Part shown: positions 25,582 through 34,063 of the stretch, one piece after another
Numbering within the stretch: position 1 is the stretch's first letter
Layout of the letters: every line of letters starts with the position of its first letter
DNA from: a virus
Virus record (IMG/VR): IMGVR_UViG_3300045118_000170
Span: 1 to 56,982 of that record
Reading direction: 5' to 3' (one strand)
DNA: 56,982 nt
Made by a program: the position numbers and the translations under genes
The notes under the pieces: model-generated
Databases searched by the model: none
Seen by the model: only the letters and a program-made list of their open reading frames with translations
What the model was told of the DNA's origin: nothing

Positions 25582-28103
25582 TCATGTCCTCCTTTCCACC
25601 GCAAACCGACTTTCATGGTACAAGGAATCGACAAATCGAAGCCGTAATACGACCTCGGTTGTTCCAACGACGTAACGAGGAAGTGAATGACATCATACGC
25701 TGTATCGGGGCGTAAAGACAAGAGCAACGAATCGTGGCCCTGGAGGTTAATGCGCCCCTCTTTCCACCCGCCACTGGCAAGGCGGGACCAAACCGGCACG
25801 AACCCCTGATGGTTCATCCAGAGCGCCACGTTGGATTGCGGGTCGAATGAGTACCCTCGCCGATAGGTGTCCTCGTTAAAGCGGTCGTAGGCAAACGAGA
25901 GGCGGTAGCCCCACACATTTTCAAGATACTTGTCCTGGATCATGCGAGCGCGGACCCACCGGAAAAAGTCGTGGCGTTCCGGGAGTCGCGCCCCGTAGGT
26001 ATCCAGCAGCCGTTGACATTCCTCCTTCGTTTTCACAAACCCGTCCTTGAGCACCTCATCCGCCATTTTTTGACCGTGCAGGTCCCGCCAACTTCCATGC
26101 ACGGTTTTCTTGCCGAAGTAGCGGAGTTTGGCCCACTCGTCCGGCGACACATCACGCTCTGTCACCCCGAAGATGAGGGTGGTGTTTTCACTATGTTGGT
26201 CGTACTCGTCAGGCCGAAGTCGGGCCTTTTCAAGCAAGTCTCTGTTCCCGGATACCATCGAGGCGAGGAGGTAATCTAGTCGTGCTTCGGCCTGTGCGCC
26301 GTCTACCTCCGCACTTAGGCACCCCTCATCCGCCAGAAACATATCCCGCGCTTCCCGGTCGATATTTTGCGCGTTGGACCCTGTCCCTTGAGGATTGGCG
26401 CTAGAGGATAACCGAGCCGCTTCTGTGTTCATCGAATAGGAGGAGCGTAAACGCCCATCCGGGTCCACCCGCTTCTCCTGGTAAAACGTCGAAAGTTGGA
26501 GGAGCCGCCGATGGGTCAGGATCAGCGTGCCGACCCGTTGAGGGAACCGATCTGGAAAGCGCGTCATCAGCTTGCGAACGGCCACCTCGTTGGCGCTCTC
26601 CGTGCGGTGCCCGGTGGTGCGCTTCGCCAGTTGAACCGGGAGTTGCAGGGTCGTGTAGAAGTAGGTCGTCAGCCGTTTTGTCGATAACCCCTTCTTCCCG
26701 TACAACTCAACACCCGCCTCCTGAGTCAAGTCTTGGCGTGTTTGGGCCATTGCCGCCTGTAACTCAGCCAAGCGGGTTTGTCGTCTCCCTTCATCGACAC
26801 GGAGACCCCACCGAGCCAGGTCATGGAGTGGAGCAAACAGCGGTATGTACAGGGCTTGATAGATGTCCCACCCGGTTTTCCCGTTGGCGCGGTGAGACCC
26901 CTCTAACCGTTGACGGTACACTGACGCCAGTTCCCGTGTCACGGCCGCGTCCTTCCCGTTGTAGGTGAGAAAGGCGCTCCAATTCGAGGTGTACTTCGAG
27001 GCCGTATCCGGGTCCTTGGCGGTATCTTTCCAATACGGTTCACGAGTGTCCACGCTTGCACAGAACGCGAGGGAGTGGGGGGCGGATGGGTCCAAACAGT
27101 GGTGCATCAGGAGCGTGTCGTATCTCCAATTCGTCAGCCCAATCCTTCGGTCGCTCAAGTACCATAAGTCGTAGTGTCCGTTGTGGAGGGCCTTCGCCGC
27201 CTCACACTCACAGAGCCGTTGAATCCACGTCCACGCCGCCGCGAGACGCGCCTCCTCTTTCCAGTAATCGAGGGTGGTCGGGACCGTCAACGAAAACAGG
27301 GGATCGCGGCTAAACCCCACACAGAGGATGTCGGGGTCCCCTTTCACGGTCTGATGCTTGATCCGCCCCTTCAACTTCCCGGTTTTGTAGCGGAGGGGAG
27401 CCCCATCCTCCCCCCGAAGCGGGATGCGCTCCTCCTTTCGGGGGTTCTCGATATCGAGGGCCAGGATCGGGTCGTAACAAGCGAGCGTCTCGTGATAGAA
27501 CGCTTCGAGGTCGGGCAAGGTCGGTGTAATAAAATGCTCACGCACAGGCAACCGGAGGTCGGGATGCTGCGCTTCGTCTCGAATCCGCTCAAAGTCGGCA
27601 AGGGCCTGCCGCTCTAAGGAGGGTTGACGGAAGGTGGCTGCTGGATGGATCGTCGGAATTACCTTGACCACCTGCCCATCCTGCATGGTGTACGGAAGGA
27701 TCGACCCTCGCCAGGCGATAATGCCGGGGCGACTCTCCTTCCCATCCCGACTATGCCAATGGACATTGCCCTTCCCGGTAAGGGCGTAGAGCGCATAGTT
27801 CCCTAGTGGGACGAGCACGACCGGCGAACACGCTTGAAGGCGTCGATGGAGGTCCTCGATCCACGGCATCAGCGATTCCTTACTGACTAAGGCCAGCTTG
27901 TCGTTCGGGACGCGGTATTGCACGAGATTATCAAAGTAGCACTCCTGTCGAGTGAGGCCGGCCCACTTGAGCCACATCGTCAAGACACGCCCTGCCGCGC
28001 CCACAAACGGCTCCCCCTTCTCGACTTCCTCACTGGCGGGGGCTTCGCCGATGAACACAATACGGGCGTGTGGGTTGCCCCAACCTAGGACTCGACGGTG
28101 CAT
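25506..28103 (-). CDS. UDG-DNA polymerase A fusion
   Basis: From ATG 28103 the product is 865 residues. Residues 1-190 are a family-4-like uracil-DNA glycosylase (GEAPAS...GEPFVGAAG, then IPTIHPA). Next is a 3'-5' exonuclease with all three motifs (LDIE, NGHYD, YNGKD). The remainder is a family A polymerase with motif A VDGAQAEAR and motif C GHDSLLLSL. In motif B the usual Phe (E. coli 762) is His. SPO1-like polymerases also carry a UDG-like domain. Coupled to the upstream small gene by an embedded SD. Confidence 0.9.
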   Translation of the reverse strand: MHRRVLGWGNPHARIVFIGEAPASEEVEKGEPFVGAAGRVLTMWLKWAGLTRQECYFDNLVQYRVPNDKLALVSKESLMPWIEDLHRRLQACSPVVLVPLGNYALYALTGKGNVHWHSRDGKESRPGIIAWRGSILPYTMQDGQVVKVIPTIHPAATFRQPSLERQALADFERIRDEAQHPDLRLPVREHFITPTLPDLEAFYHETLACYDPILALDIENPRKEERIPLRGEDGAPLRYKTGKLKGRIKHQTVKGDPDILCVGFSRDPLFSLTVPTTLDYWKEEARLAAAWTWIQRLCECEAAKALHNGHYDLWYLSDRRIGLTNWRYDTLLMHHCLDPSAPHSLAFCASVDTREPYWKDTAKDPDTASKYTSNWSAFLTYNGKDAAVTRELASVYRQRLEGSHRANGKTGWDIYQALYIPLFAPLHDLARWGLRVDEGRRQTRLAELQAAMAQTRQDLTQEAGVELYGKKGLSTKRLTTYFYTTLQLPVQLAKRTTGHRTESANEVAVRKLMTRFPDRFPQRVGTLILTHRRLLQLSTFYQEKRVDPDGRLRSSYSMNTEAARLSSSANPQGTGSNAQNIDREARDMFLADEGCLSAEVDGAQAEARLDYLLASMVSGNRDLLEKARLRPDEYDQHSENTTLIFGVTERDVSPDEWAKLRYFGKKTVHGSWRDLHGQKMADEVLKDGFVKTKEECQRLLDTYGARLPERHDFFRWVRARMIQDKYLENVWGYRLSFAYDRFNEDTYRRGYSFDPQSNVALWMNHQGFVPVWSRLASGGWKEGRINLQGHDSLLLSLRPDTAYDVIHFLVTSLEQPRSYYGFDLSIPCTMKVGLRWKGGHEWKRLPSRQEFERVVQDLYGSSLPG

Positions 28104-28360
28104 GCTGCAAGCGCCTCTCCAACGGTTGCTGGTCTGATTTCTTCGGGTGTCCACCCAAAGAGACGAGCCTCTCCCACTCCAATCGGGTGGCAGTAGTAGA
28201 GGAGCGTAATCGAAAAACTCTGTACGGTGTCGATCGTAAAAATCTCAAAGACGGAGCCTGGTCTCGCTCCTCCAGAAGTGTGATAAGTGGACAGCCATTG
28301 GAGATGCCTCTTCCCCTCCTCCGTCAAGACAACCAACATCCCGGCTTCCAACGGCGGCAT
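28085..28360 (-). CDS. VG/VGEL-family small protein 6
   Basis: The 91 residues start with PPLEAGMLVVLTEEG, a variant of the N-terminal motif, and end with RPATVGEAL plus eight residues. The middle is beta-rich with aromatic residues. The TVGEAL codons contain GGAGAGG, which lies 10 nt before the polymerase ATG, so polymerase translation is probably coupled to this gene. Confidence 0.65.
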   Translation of the reverse strand: MPPLEAGMLVVLTEEGKRHLQWLSTYHTSGGARPGSVFEIFTIDTVQSFSITLLYYCHPIGVGEARLFGWTPEEIRPATVGEALAACTVES

Positions 28361-28367
28361 AGACCCG

Positions 28368-28661
28368 TTACTCCTTCACGCTGGATTGGAGTACGTCACC
28401 AACTGTGGCTCGGTCTACTTCGTTTTCACGCAAACGGAGGAGTCCAGCCCCAGCAGGATAGGGACGAGCCGCATAGTAGCGGACCCCTGCTGAAATCATA
28501 GACCCCTCGATCTTGAGCAAACCGCTCGCACCGAACTCCCACCCTTCTCGTAAGACCCAAGCGGCGCGTAAATTAACCCGTTGTAAGTACCCTCTCCCTT
28601 TTGCATTCAACTTGACTAATGTTCCGTTTTCGTAAGGTGGAGAATGCTCTTCTTTCGTCAC
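28368..28661 (-). CDS. VG/VGEL-family small protein 7
   Basis: The 97 residues start at GTG 28661 (GTGA overlap) with NGTLVKLNAKG near residue 12 and end DRATVGDVLQ. Here the motif codons are not SD-like; the next gene's SD (AAGGAG) lies two codons later. Conservation of TVGDVL despite this favours a protein-level role for the motif. Confidence 0.65.
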   Translation of the reverse strand: MTKEEHSPPYENGTLVKLNAKGRGYLQRVNLRAAWVLREGWEFGASGLLKIEGSMISAGVRYYAARPYPAGAGLLRLRENEVDRATVGDVLQSSVKE

Positions 28662-28948
28662 AACGCGCCCTCCTGTATGTGCAACACCTCTCCGACCGTC
28701 GCCGGTTCAATCTCACCTGCCAGGAAATGGAGAGTGTTGTCGTCTCCATCGGCCTTGACGCGATCTTCGACAGGCTTGCAGGCATAACAGGGTAAACGAG
28801 GAGCACCCTGGACCGATACTACATGGAACAAAGGAGGGTTCTTCGTCTTTGCGAAGGACGGGCTAGACAGAGAGCGGCATATCTCGAAATACGTCCACCC
28901 CCGTTTCGTCACTCGAACGATTGTCCCGGCTTCGATGAAAGGAGACAC
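28658..28948 (-). CDS. VG/VGEL-family small protein 8
   Basis: The 96 residues start at GTG 28948 behind GGAG with 6-nt spacing; a TTG at 28960 is an alternative. The N-terminus FIEAGTIVRVTKRG and C-terminus IEPATVGEVL match the family. A CAGGAGG near the 3' end serves the next GTG start. The middle has a CYAC pair. Confidence 0.6.
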   Translation of the reverse strand: MSPFIEAGTIVRVTKRGWTYFEICRSLSSPSFAKTKNPPLFHVVSVQGAPRLPCYACKPVEDRVKADGDDNTLHFLAGEIEPATVGEVLHIQEGAL

Positions 28949-28975
28949 AGTTCGCTCCAACTTCGTTGAGCAATC

Positions 28976-29314
28976 CTACTCAGGACATTGAGTACCCGGC
29001 AAGTCAATTTGTTGGTATCGACTCCGTTCACGTTCAATATCCTCACGCCCTTTAAGGTAGTCAGCCAAGGAAAGTCGCGGGTAAATGTGCTCAAGGAGCC
29101 ATGATCCACCTAGTCGTCCATCCTTTCGTGTCATCCAACGAGCAAACGAGTGGGGTTTCGTAAAACCACAAGTATGAAATGAAGTATGGCGCATCGGCCA
29201 CCTTCCACCGACCCACCTCGTATACCACCAGTCAGAGTGCGGTTTTTCCCGTTTCAGGCACTCATAATAACTGCCGTGTACATCAACAAAACAGCCCGGT
29301 TCAAGCTGCGCCAT
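28976..29314 (-). CDS. VG/VGEL-like small protein 9 (diverged)
   Basis: From ATG 29314, behind GGGAGG, the product is 112 residues. LEPGCFVDV near the start and YPRLSLADYLKG near residue 85 are diverged family motifs, with a charged C-terminal extension. The middle is Trp/His-rich. It is the first gene after the terminator at 29371, so its transcription depends on readthrough or a local promoter. Confidence 0.55.
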   Translation of the reverse strand: MAQLEPGCFVDVHGSYYECLKREKPHSDWWYTRWVGGRWPMRHTSFHTCGFTKPHSFARWMTRKDGRLGGSWLLEHIYPRLSLADYLKGREDIERERSRYQQIDLPGTQCPE

Positions 29315-29370
29315 ACATGCCTCCCACCCACTACAAAAAGCCGATTTTTTACCGAAGGCGGGAAACCGGC

Positions 29371-29390
29371 AAAACCCGCCTTTGGGCGGT
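29371..29390 (-). terminator. Leftward terminator-like hairpin
   Basis: On the minus strand, CCGCC-CAAA-GGCGG is followed by GTTTT, downstream of the ssDNA-binding-like gene. The right arm can also pair with a second CCCGCC at 29357-29362 (plus-strand GGCGGG), so two exclusive hairpins are possible. This would limit transcription into the distal cluster. Confidence 0.55.
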
Positions 29391-29452
29391 AACGGTATGC
29401 ACACTACGGAGTCCCTCTTAAGCGACTCCCGCTACCGCCATAAAACGCGCGT

Positions 29453-30055
29453 CTACCCTCCAATCCGCTTCGGGATCGCGGATGTCGCCGCCATCGGCCT
29501 CGCTGGGGCTGGACCGACCGGCCTCGCCATCTGTGCTTGCGGGGTCGGCGGCGGGATCGTTTGGCTCCCATTTGCGGGTGGTGCCCCTTTCTCGACATGG
29601 GGGGCCTTTTCGCCCTCCGCAAACCACCGGGAGACGTTGGCACGGGTCCGACCTGCGTATGGGTTCTCCTTCCCTCCACGCAGTGCAGGTTCCTGCTTAT
29701 GCGTGACCAAGCCCAACACTCGACGGTCCTTGACGGCAGAGCACACCAAGTCGGTATCCTGCCCCTCGAACGTCACGCCACAATGCTCCACAAACTGCTT
29801 GAGACGGCTGGCCCGCTTCACCCAGGTTTCGTCCTGAGAGGCATTGGGGTCCTCCTCGGTCCCAATGAAGAACAACTCGGTGTGCGTCAAGCCGACCACC
29901 TCCTGCGGCTCCAGCGCCGCCAAGCTCGCACGAAACGCCACCTGAGCCATGTCCCCGATTTTGTCTTCGGTGAGGCTGTCCACCCGCCACAGGATCAACC
30001 CCTGCGGTGGCACCTCGAACGGCTCTTTCACGCCGACTGGTACAATTCGTCCCAT
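29453..30055 (-). CDS. Possible ssDNA-binding/DUF669-like protein
   Basis: The 200 residues start at ATG 30055 with a strong AAGGAGGAG site. The N-terminal half is beta/alpha with PPQGLILWRVDS and a conserved-looking RLKQFVEHCGVTFEG helix. The last 60 residues are Pro/Ala/Gln-rich and probably disordered, like the tail of ssDNA-binding proteins. It lies beside the Sak4-like gene. The assignment is by pattern and context only. Confidence 0.4.
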   Translation of the reverse strand: MGRIVPVGVKEPFEVPPQGLILWRVDSLTEDKIGDMAQVAFRASLAALEPQEVVGLTHTELFFIGTEEDPNASQDETWVKRASRLKQFVEHCGVTFEGQDTDLVCSAVKDRRVLGLVTHKQEPALRGGKENPYAGRTRANVSRWFAEGEKAPHVEKGAPPANGSQTIPPPTPQAQMARPVGPAPARPMAATSAIPKRIGG

Positions 30056-30114
30056 AACGCTACTCCTCCTTTTGAGTAAACAGAAAAACGGCTGCTTGTA
30101 GGGAGCCGTCGAAC

Positions 30115-30378
30115 CTATGTCCACGCGAAGAATCGACGCCACCACACTTGCTGCTTCTTCGATACGTGCAGGTCACGCAGTTCCTCAAGGGACTGCCTCA
30201 ACGCTTGCGCCTCACTGAGTTCAGCCCACAACTTGACGCGGATCGCCGTCGAAGTTGGAATAGAGGAGGTCCTTCGATGGGTATACTGTCGCAGCGCACT
30301 GCCATCCACCCCAATCCCCTGTGCGACAACACCCATCCCCCACCGAGCACAGATCGCCTTCAACTCATTCCCCGTCAT
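30115..30378 (-). CDS. XRE-like helix-turn-helix protein
   Basis: The 87 residues start at ATG 30378 behind AAGGGGG. Residues 2-55 have a helix-turn-helix pattern (NELKAICARWGMGVVAQGIGVDGSALRQYTHRR) as in Cro/CI-type regulators, followed by a charged helix. It is the only clear small repressor-like protein in the genome, so it is a candidate reader of the palindromic operators at 43.8-44.0 kb. Confidence 0.65.
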   Translation of the reverse strand: MTGNELKAICARWGMGVVAQGIGVDGSALRQYTHRRTSSIPTSTAIRVKLWAELSEAQALRQSLEELRDLHVSKKQQVWWRRFFAWT

Positions 30379-30397
30379 CGCCCCCACCCCCTTTCGG

Positions 30398-30691
30398 TTA
30401 AAGAATACGACAGCAGCGGAGGAAATCCCTAAACTCACGCACATCCTTCCGAAGCCCCTTCACATAAAAGTCCGAGCCAAAAAACCGGCGGTCCTCCCGG
30501 TAACTCAAGGGGTGTTTACGGCCAGACACGCGCCCAAGGAAGTTCATATAGTCGAGAACCGTCTGTACTTGTCGTCGATCGCGCCGACTCACCAACACAA
30601 ACGGGACCGCAATCTCTTCATCGTCGGGTCCCGGCGCACACGCACAACGAACCGGAGTGCTCTTTTTTTTGCTTACTTGTAATTTGACCAT
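30398..30691 (-). CDS. Hypothetical basic protein
   Basis: The 97 residues are rich in Arg, Lys and Asp with four Cys (CACAP near the start, CC near the end). Its start lies inside the Sak4-like gene's 3' end (19-nt overlap), so the two are coupled. No family is recognised. Confidence 0.5.
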   Translation of the reverse strand: MVKLQVSKKKSTPVRCACAPGPDDEEIAVPFVLVSRRDRRQVQTVLDYMNFLGRVSGRKHPLSYREDRRFFGSDFYVKGLRKDVREFRDFLRCCRIL

Positions 30692-31437
30692 AAAGCCTCG
30701 TAGGTCGGCTCGCAGCCGTCTGGAGCGTTAATTTGACTCGCGGCATACCAAATGTTGTCGGCCTGGGTTTGGAGGGCAAACATGCGCTCCTTGCCCGTGC
30801 CCGCTTTCACGTAGGCCCGATAAGTTTCTCCGTAGCCCGCTGGCAACTCTCCAATCAACTGCCCGACCGCATTCGCGCCGCGCAGAAGGCCCTCCCCAAA
30901 CTCATCCTTCCGGTCGGAGACGTGCGCGATCACGACCACGTTGGTTTTGAGCCACACGAAACGGGCCAGAAGTTGCGACACCAACTCCCGCCGCAAGTCC
31001 GCATAGTAGAGACGAGGCTCCTTATATTGTTTGTTGAGGACCTTTTCGTCATACCGAAGGAAGGCGTTTTGGAGGAAGGTGAGCGAGTCCAAAATGATGG
31101 TGCCCCAACCGGCGGCTTCGCTGGACAACGACGGAACTCGATCCACGAACTTTTGGTAGGCCGTCGGTTGGCTGGGGTCCGGGTCAGCATAATACTCGAT
31201 CCGTGAAAGGACCGCCCCGGTTTGCCGGTCCGACACTTGCACGGCTTCAAGGCCAAGCTGGGTATAAAAAGGGTCTTGCACAGGCTCGACATTGCCGCGC
31301 TGCAAGAACGGGGTCATCTTATCGTAAGGATCGAATGCGAGAACAAGGTGGGGAGTCGGGAAAGTGCCCGCAAACCGCGTTTTGTACATCCCGGTGGCAC
31401 CATACACGAGACAATGGATCAATGGGTAATCAGCCAT
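30673..31437 (-). CDS. Sak4-like RecA-fold ATPase
   Basis: The 254 residues have Walker A GATGMYKT (about 13-20), a Walker B-like strand TIILDSLTFL and a later VVVIAHVSD strand, the layout of Sak4/AAA_24 phage recombination ATPases. They promote single-strand annealing. Its neighbours are a possible ssDNA-binding protein and a Cas4-like nuclease, together forming a recombination module. Confidence 0.75.
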   Translation of the reverse strand: MADYPLIHCLVYGATGMYKTRFAGTFPTPHLVLAFDPYDKMTPFLQRGNVEPVQDPFYTQLGLEAVQVSDRQTGAVLSRIEYYADPDPSQPTAYQKFVDRVPSLSSEAAGWGTIILDSLTFLQNAFLRYDEKVLNKQYKEPRLYYADLRRELVSQLLARFVWLKTNVVVIAHVSDRKDEFGEGLLRGANAVGQLIGELPAGYGETYRAYVKAGTGKERMFALQTQADNIWYAASQINAPDGCEPTYEALWSNYK

Positions 31438-31485
31438 GTGTAAGACCTCGTAAGCACGTTAAGGGTGAAGGAGATTCGTTTGTTG

Positions 31486-31722
31486 TTAGGGGTCGAGGGC
31501 GAGCCACTCGGCAACCGACAACTTTCGACACTGGCCGTCATGGACAGTCATAAGCCCGAACTGGTTAGTCAATACAGATATCTCCCACTCGTCATCGCAC
31601 GTCGAACATTCCTGTATTCTTGTAATGAGCCCAAGGGAAAGCTTTTCACCCACTGTGACCTCTATAATATCTCCTTCCTCCAACAAAAGAGGAACACGCT
31701 GTTGGTGGCTCATGTGAATCAT
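31486..31722 (-). CDS. VG/VGEL-like small protein 10
   Basis: From ATG 31722, with GGGAGG 5 nt upstream, the product is 78 residues. LLEEGDIIEVTVGEKLSLG resembles the family N-terminus and CRKLSVAEWLAL the C-terminus. The core has a CSTC pair. It lies between the larger family member at 31746 and the Sak4 gene. Confidence 0.55.
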   Translation of the reverse strand: MIHMSHQQRVPLLLEEGDIIEVTVGEKLSLGLITRIQECSTCDDEWEISVLTNQFGLMTVHDGQCRKLSVAEWLALDP

Positions 31723-31745
31723 ACTCGCCTCCCCCAACCGTGAGT

Positions 31746-32189
31746 TTACTCCGCCGCCCGTGTGTATGTCAAGACCTCGCCCACCGTCGCCACTTCCACC
31801 CCAACCTCCGGCGAAAACCACACCCACAACCCGCGTTGCGGAGCTTCATCTTTCGCTGCCGGAAGTTCAATCTCCTGCTGAAACTCAATAAGGACCGACA
31901 ACCAGGCAAGAGACTGAGGCCGTAGCGCCGTTGCTTGAATCTGTCTCACGGTTGGAACAAGCGGCTGACTGCGCTGAATCCAGTAGCAATACGGACCCAC
32001 CCGAACAAGGTAATGGAGGGAGGTGAGGCAATAGAGTCCGTCTGGGATCGAAGCAGGGATTGGGACTGTCTTAGTGGTTGATATCGCGCCAGGCAGAGAA
32101 CTAGGCCCTTGCGACAATCCCTGGTTAGGGAGGCTTCCCATCCCACGCCCTAGAAGAGAGGACCACGCCCCAGCTAGACTCTTTTTCAT
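31746..32189 (-). CDS. VG/VGEL-like protein 11 with long N-terminus
   Basis: The 147 residues have a Ser/Gly/Pro-rich N-terminal 45 residues absent from the other members, then a beta-rich domain and the C-terminal VEVATVGEVLTYT motif. It is the largest family member. It starts at ATG 32189 after AAGGACGGTGAAGG. The extra N-terminus is likely disordered. Confidence 0.55.
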   Translation of the reverse strand: MKKSLAGAWSSLLGRGMGSLPNQGLSQGPSSLPGAISTTKTVPIPASIPDGLYCLTSLHYLVRVGPYCYWIQRSQPLVPTVRQIQATALRPQSLAWLSVLIEFQQEIELPAAKDEAPQRGLWVWFSPEVGVEVATVGEVLTYTRAAE

Positions 32190-32210
32190 CCTTCACCGTC
32201 CTTCTCTCAT

Positions 32211-33155
32211 TCACGCCACCTCGCCCACCGTATGGAGCGGGTCCCACGGCGAATGCACCAACATTCCTTGAACAAGGTCGGGGTTTCTTGGCGTCGTACA
32301 AATAGTCTGAAACTCACACCATTGACAAGCGTTCGTGAACGTCCCCTCCTGCGCGAGGGAGGGAAGAGATTGAATCGTGGGAGCCTCCTCCATGACCTGC
32401 TGATACCGCCGCGCCAATTTAAGCGCGTCCGCCTTCCACCCCTTGAGGAACTCTTCATCCCGTGGAAACTCCCCCAACAACTGCGCCTTCGCGTGCGAGA
32501 GCCGACATTCCTTGTACTTGACATGGTGGGTCCGACATTTCCACTCGTCATTGTCGGGGAGTTTGGGAAGCTCAATGACGTTAATCAGAGCACCCGTCAC
32601 GGATTGGTTGATTGAGGCTCCTTGTACTGTTCCATGCCGCGCCCCCCAGACATACCCACTCAGTTGGGACGAGAGGTGCCACTTCCCCTGCCACGTCTCC
32701 GTGATCCGTCCTGTAAACTTATGGTCAAGCACGAGGAGGCGATCCCGCACCTGGACTAAGGCATCGAGGCGTCCAACAAGTACGATATCCCCATTGTCGT
32801 CCAAAGGGGCTTGAAAGCCGACCTCGATCAAGTCGGGAAGGACGGTGTATGGTAAGCTCGTAAGCGGGTGTGTTTGCAACCAGGCGAAGAGGATCGCCTG
32901 GACATTCGAGGCGCTCAGCCGTTCTTCGGTCGGGATGTTCTGCTGCGCCCATTGGGTGTACGGAGCAAGGTAGGTCAAGGCTTGGGCAATCGACGCGCCG
33001 CCGAAGTAGGCCGCAAGGACTCGGTGCCCCACCTGTCCGCTGAACAACTCCGCCCGCTGTTCCTTGTTGGTGTACCCCCATAAGTAGCGTAAGGCGGCTT
33101 TCGTCGTACAGGTCTGCATCGCGGCCAGCGTGGAGTTGTCAATGTAAAGGGGCAT
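32211..33155 (-). CDS. Cas4/RecB-like PD-(D/E)XK exonuclease with Fe-S cysteines
   Basis: From ATG 33155, behind GGAGG, the product is 314 residues. Motifs in order are Cys16, GHRV (His), GRLDALV (Asp), LDHKFTG (DxK), QLSGYV and a C-terminal NACQWCEFQTIC cluster. Together this is the four-Cys iron-sulphur nuclease pattern of Cas4/AddB. It would resect DNA for the Sak4-like annealing system. Unusually it ends HTVGEVA, the same tail motif as the small protein family around it. Confidence 0.8.
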   Translation of the reverse strand: MPLYIDNSTLAAMQTCTTKAALRYLWGYTNKEQRAELFSGQVGHRVLAAYFGGASIAQALTYLAPYTQWAQQNIPTEERLSASNVQAILFAWLQTHPLTSLPYTVLPDLIEVGFQAPLDDNGDIVLVGRLDALVQVRDRLLVLDHKFTGRITETWQGKWHLSSQLSGYVWGARHGTVQGASINQSVTGALINVIELPKLPDNDEWKCRTHHVKYKECRLSHAKAQLLGEFPRDEEFLKGWKADALKLARRYQQVMEEAPTIQSLPSLAQEGTFTNACQWCEFQTICTTPRNPDLVQGMLVHSPWDPLHTVGEVA

Positions 33156-33174
33156 TGGGCTTCCTCCGTTGTTC

Positions 33175-33450
33175 CTACCCTTGAGGCATGTCCGCGAACA
33201 ACCCCGCCTCCCTTGCCCGAAAGTAGTCTCCAGCACTCGCCTCTGTCAGGTGACGAGAAGATACATACCACTCACAACAACAACCAGGAGGAGGGGCTGG
33301 ATAATCCCGTTCTCCGGGTGAAGAGGAAAAACGGCAAGCTGTCGCATGGGACGTATTCGTGTGGACCGGGCAAGCCACCACCACCGCTAAACGGTTGGGG
33401 TAAAATGTACAGTGTACCAACGTCCCGACCTCAAACGGCGCTTTCGACAT
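33175..33450 (-). CDS. VG/VGEL-family small protein 12
   Basis: The 91 residues start KAPFEVGTLVHC and end with HLTEASAGDYF and a charged tail. Six Cys include a CCC run. The ATG overlaps the upstream gene by 20 nt, and its SD (GGGGAG, 7-nt spacing) lies in the upstream TVGELF codons, a clear case of the motif doubling as a ribosome site. Confidence 0.65.
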   Translation of the reverse strand: MSKAPFEVGTLVHCTFYPNRLAVVVACPVHTNTSHATACRFSSSPGERDYPAPPPGCCCEWYVSSRHLTEASAGDYFRAREAGLFADMPQG

Positions 33451-33685
33451 GGAACAACTCCCCTACGGTAATCAGCTCAAGAGAACTATAATACCCGATC
33501 CATTCCTGGTAAGAGCTTCTGCTTATTAGTAAGCCATCTGCCGAAACATGAAGGCCAGGACCTCGATAAAGCAGGCAATCCACCGCGTTTGCGGAGAGAG
33601 GGCTTGGCCCCTTTACCTGAAAGATGGAGCCAGGGAAGTGCTTATGTCTCACCAACAGGCCGGGGTCGCACTTGTCTTTGTTCAT
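33431..33685 (-). CDS. VG/VGEL-family small protein 13
   Basis: The 84 residues have CDPGLLVRHKHFPGSIFQV near the start and SLELITVGELF near the end. GLLVRH is shared with the proteins at 33778 and 34064, so these three form a sub-group. It starts 1 nt after the microprotein at 33687. Confidence 0.65.
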   Translation of the reverse strand: MNKDKCDPGLLVRHKHFPGSIFQVKGPSPLSANAVDCLLYRGPGLHVSADGLLISRSSYQEWIGYYSSLELITVGELFHVESAV

Positions 33686-33686
33686 G

Positions 33687-33785
33687 TTAGTACAACCAAA
33701 CCCGTGACCAGATCACCAGGCTGAGAAGGACAAAGGCCAGCACAAGTCCCGCCACTTGGAGCGCGTCTCGCGTGGCGTCATTCAT
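33687..33785 (-). CDS. 32-residue membrane microprotein
   Basis: From ATG 33785 the ORF encodes a charged N-terminus and a 20-residue hydrophobic helix (VAGLVLAFVLLSLVIW) ending in VWLY. It overlaps the end of the upstream family gene by 8 nt and is followed after 1 nt by the next ATG. The SD is weak. Function unknown. Confidence 0.45.
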   Translation of the reverse strand: MNDATRDALQVAGLVLAFVLLSLVIWSRVWLY

Positions 33786-34053
33786 CCCTGCGTTCGACTT
33801 GCGACAGCACTACGCCTACACGACAAGGAGAAATGGAGCTAAAGCGGACTAAGTAGCGCCCTGGATACTCAAAAGCGGAGTGTCCATCAACCCGAAACAA
33901 ATCCCCCCGTCCGGGCACTGGAGCACCCTGTATTCGGACAAAGACGTAGCCAACGAGAGTCATCGGTTCTGCGACCTCATCCACCTCAAACACACGCCCT
34001 GGAGCTTGGCGGTGTTCAACAAGGAGCCCCTTTTCTAACTTGTCGGGGTCCAT
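33778..34053 (-). CDS. VG/VGEL-family small protein 14
   Basis: The 91 residues start with LEKGLLVEHRQAPGRVFEV and end ISPCRVGVVLSQ, a weakened form of the C-terminal motif. The SD AGGAGGTGG overlaps the stop of the upstream paralogue. The N-terminal strand is nearly the same as in 33431 and 34064. Confidence 0.65.
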   Translation of the reverse strand: MDPDKLEKGLLVEHRQAPGRVFEVDEVAEPMTLVGYVFVRIQGAPVPGRGDLFRVDGHSAFEYPGRYLVRFSSISPCRVGVVLSQVERRDE

Positions 34054-34063
34054 CGTCCACCTC

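Noticed and set aside
32211-33155. Cas4-like nuclease considered as part of a CRISPR system
   Set aside because: No cas1, cas2 or array; neighbours are Sak4-like and small phage genes, so a recombination nuclease is the better reading.
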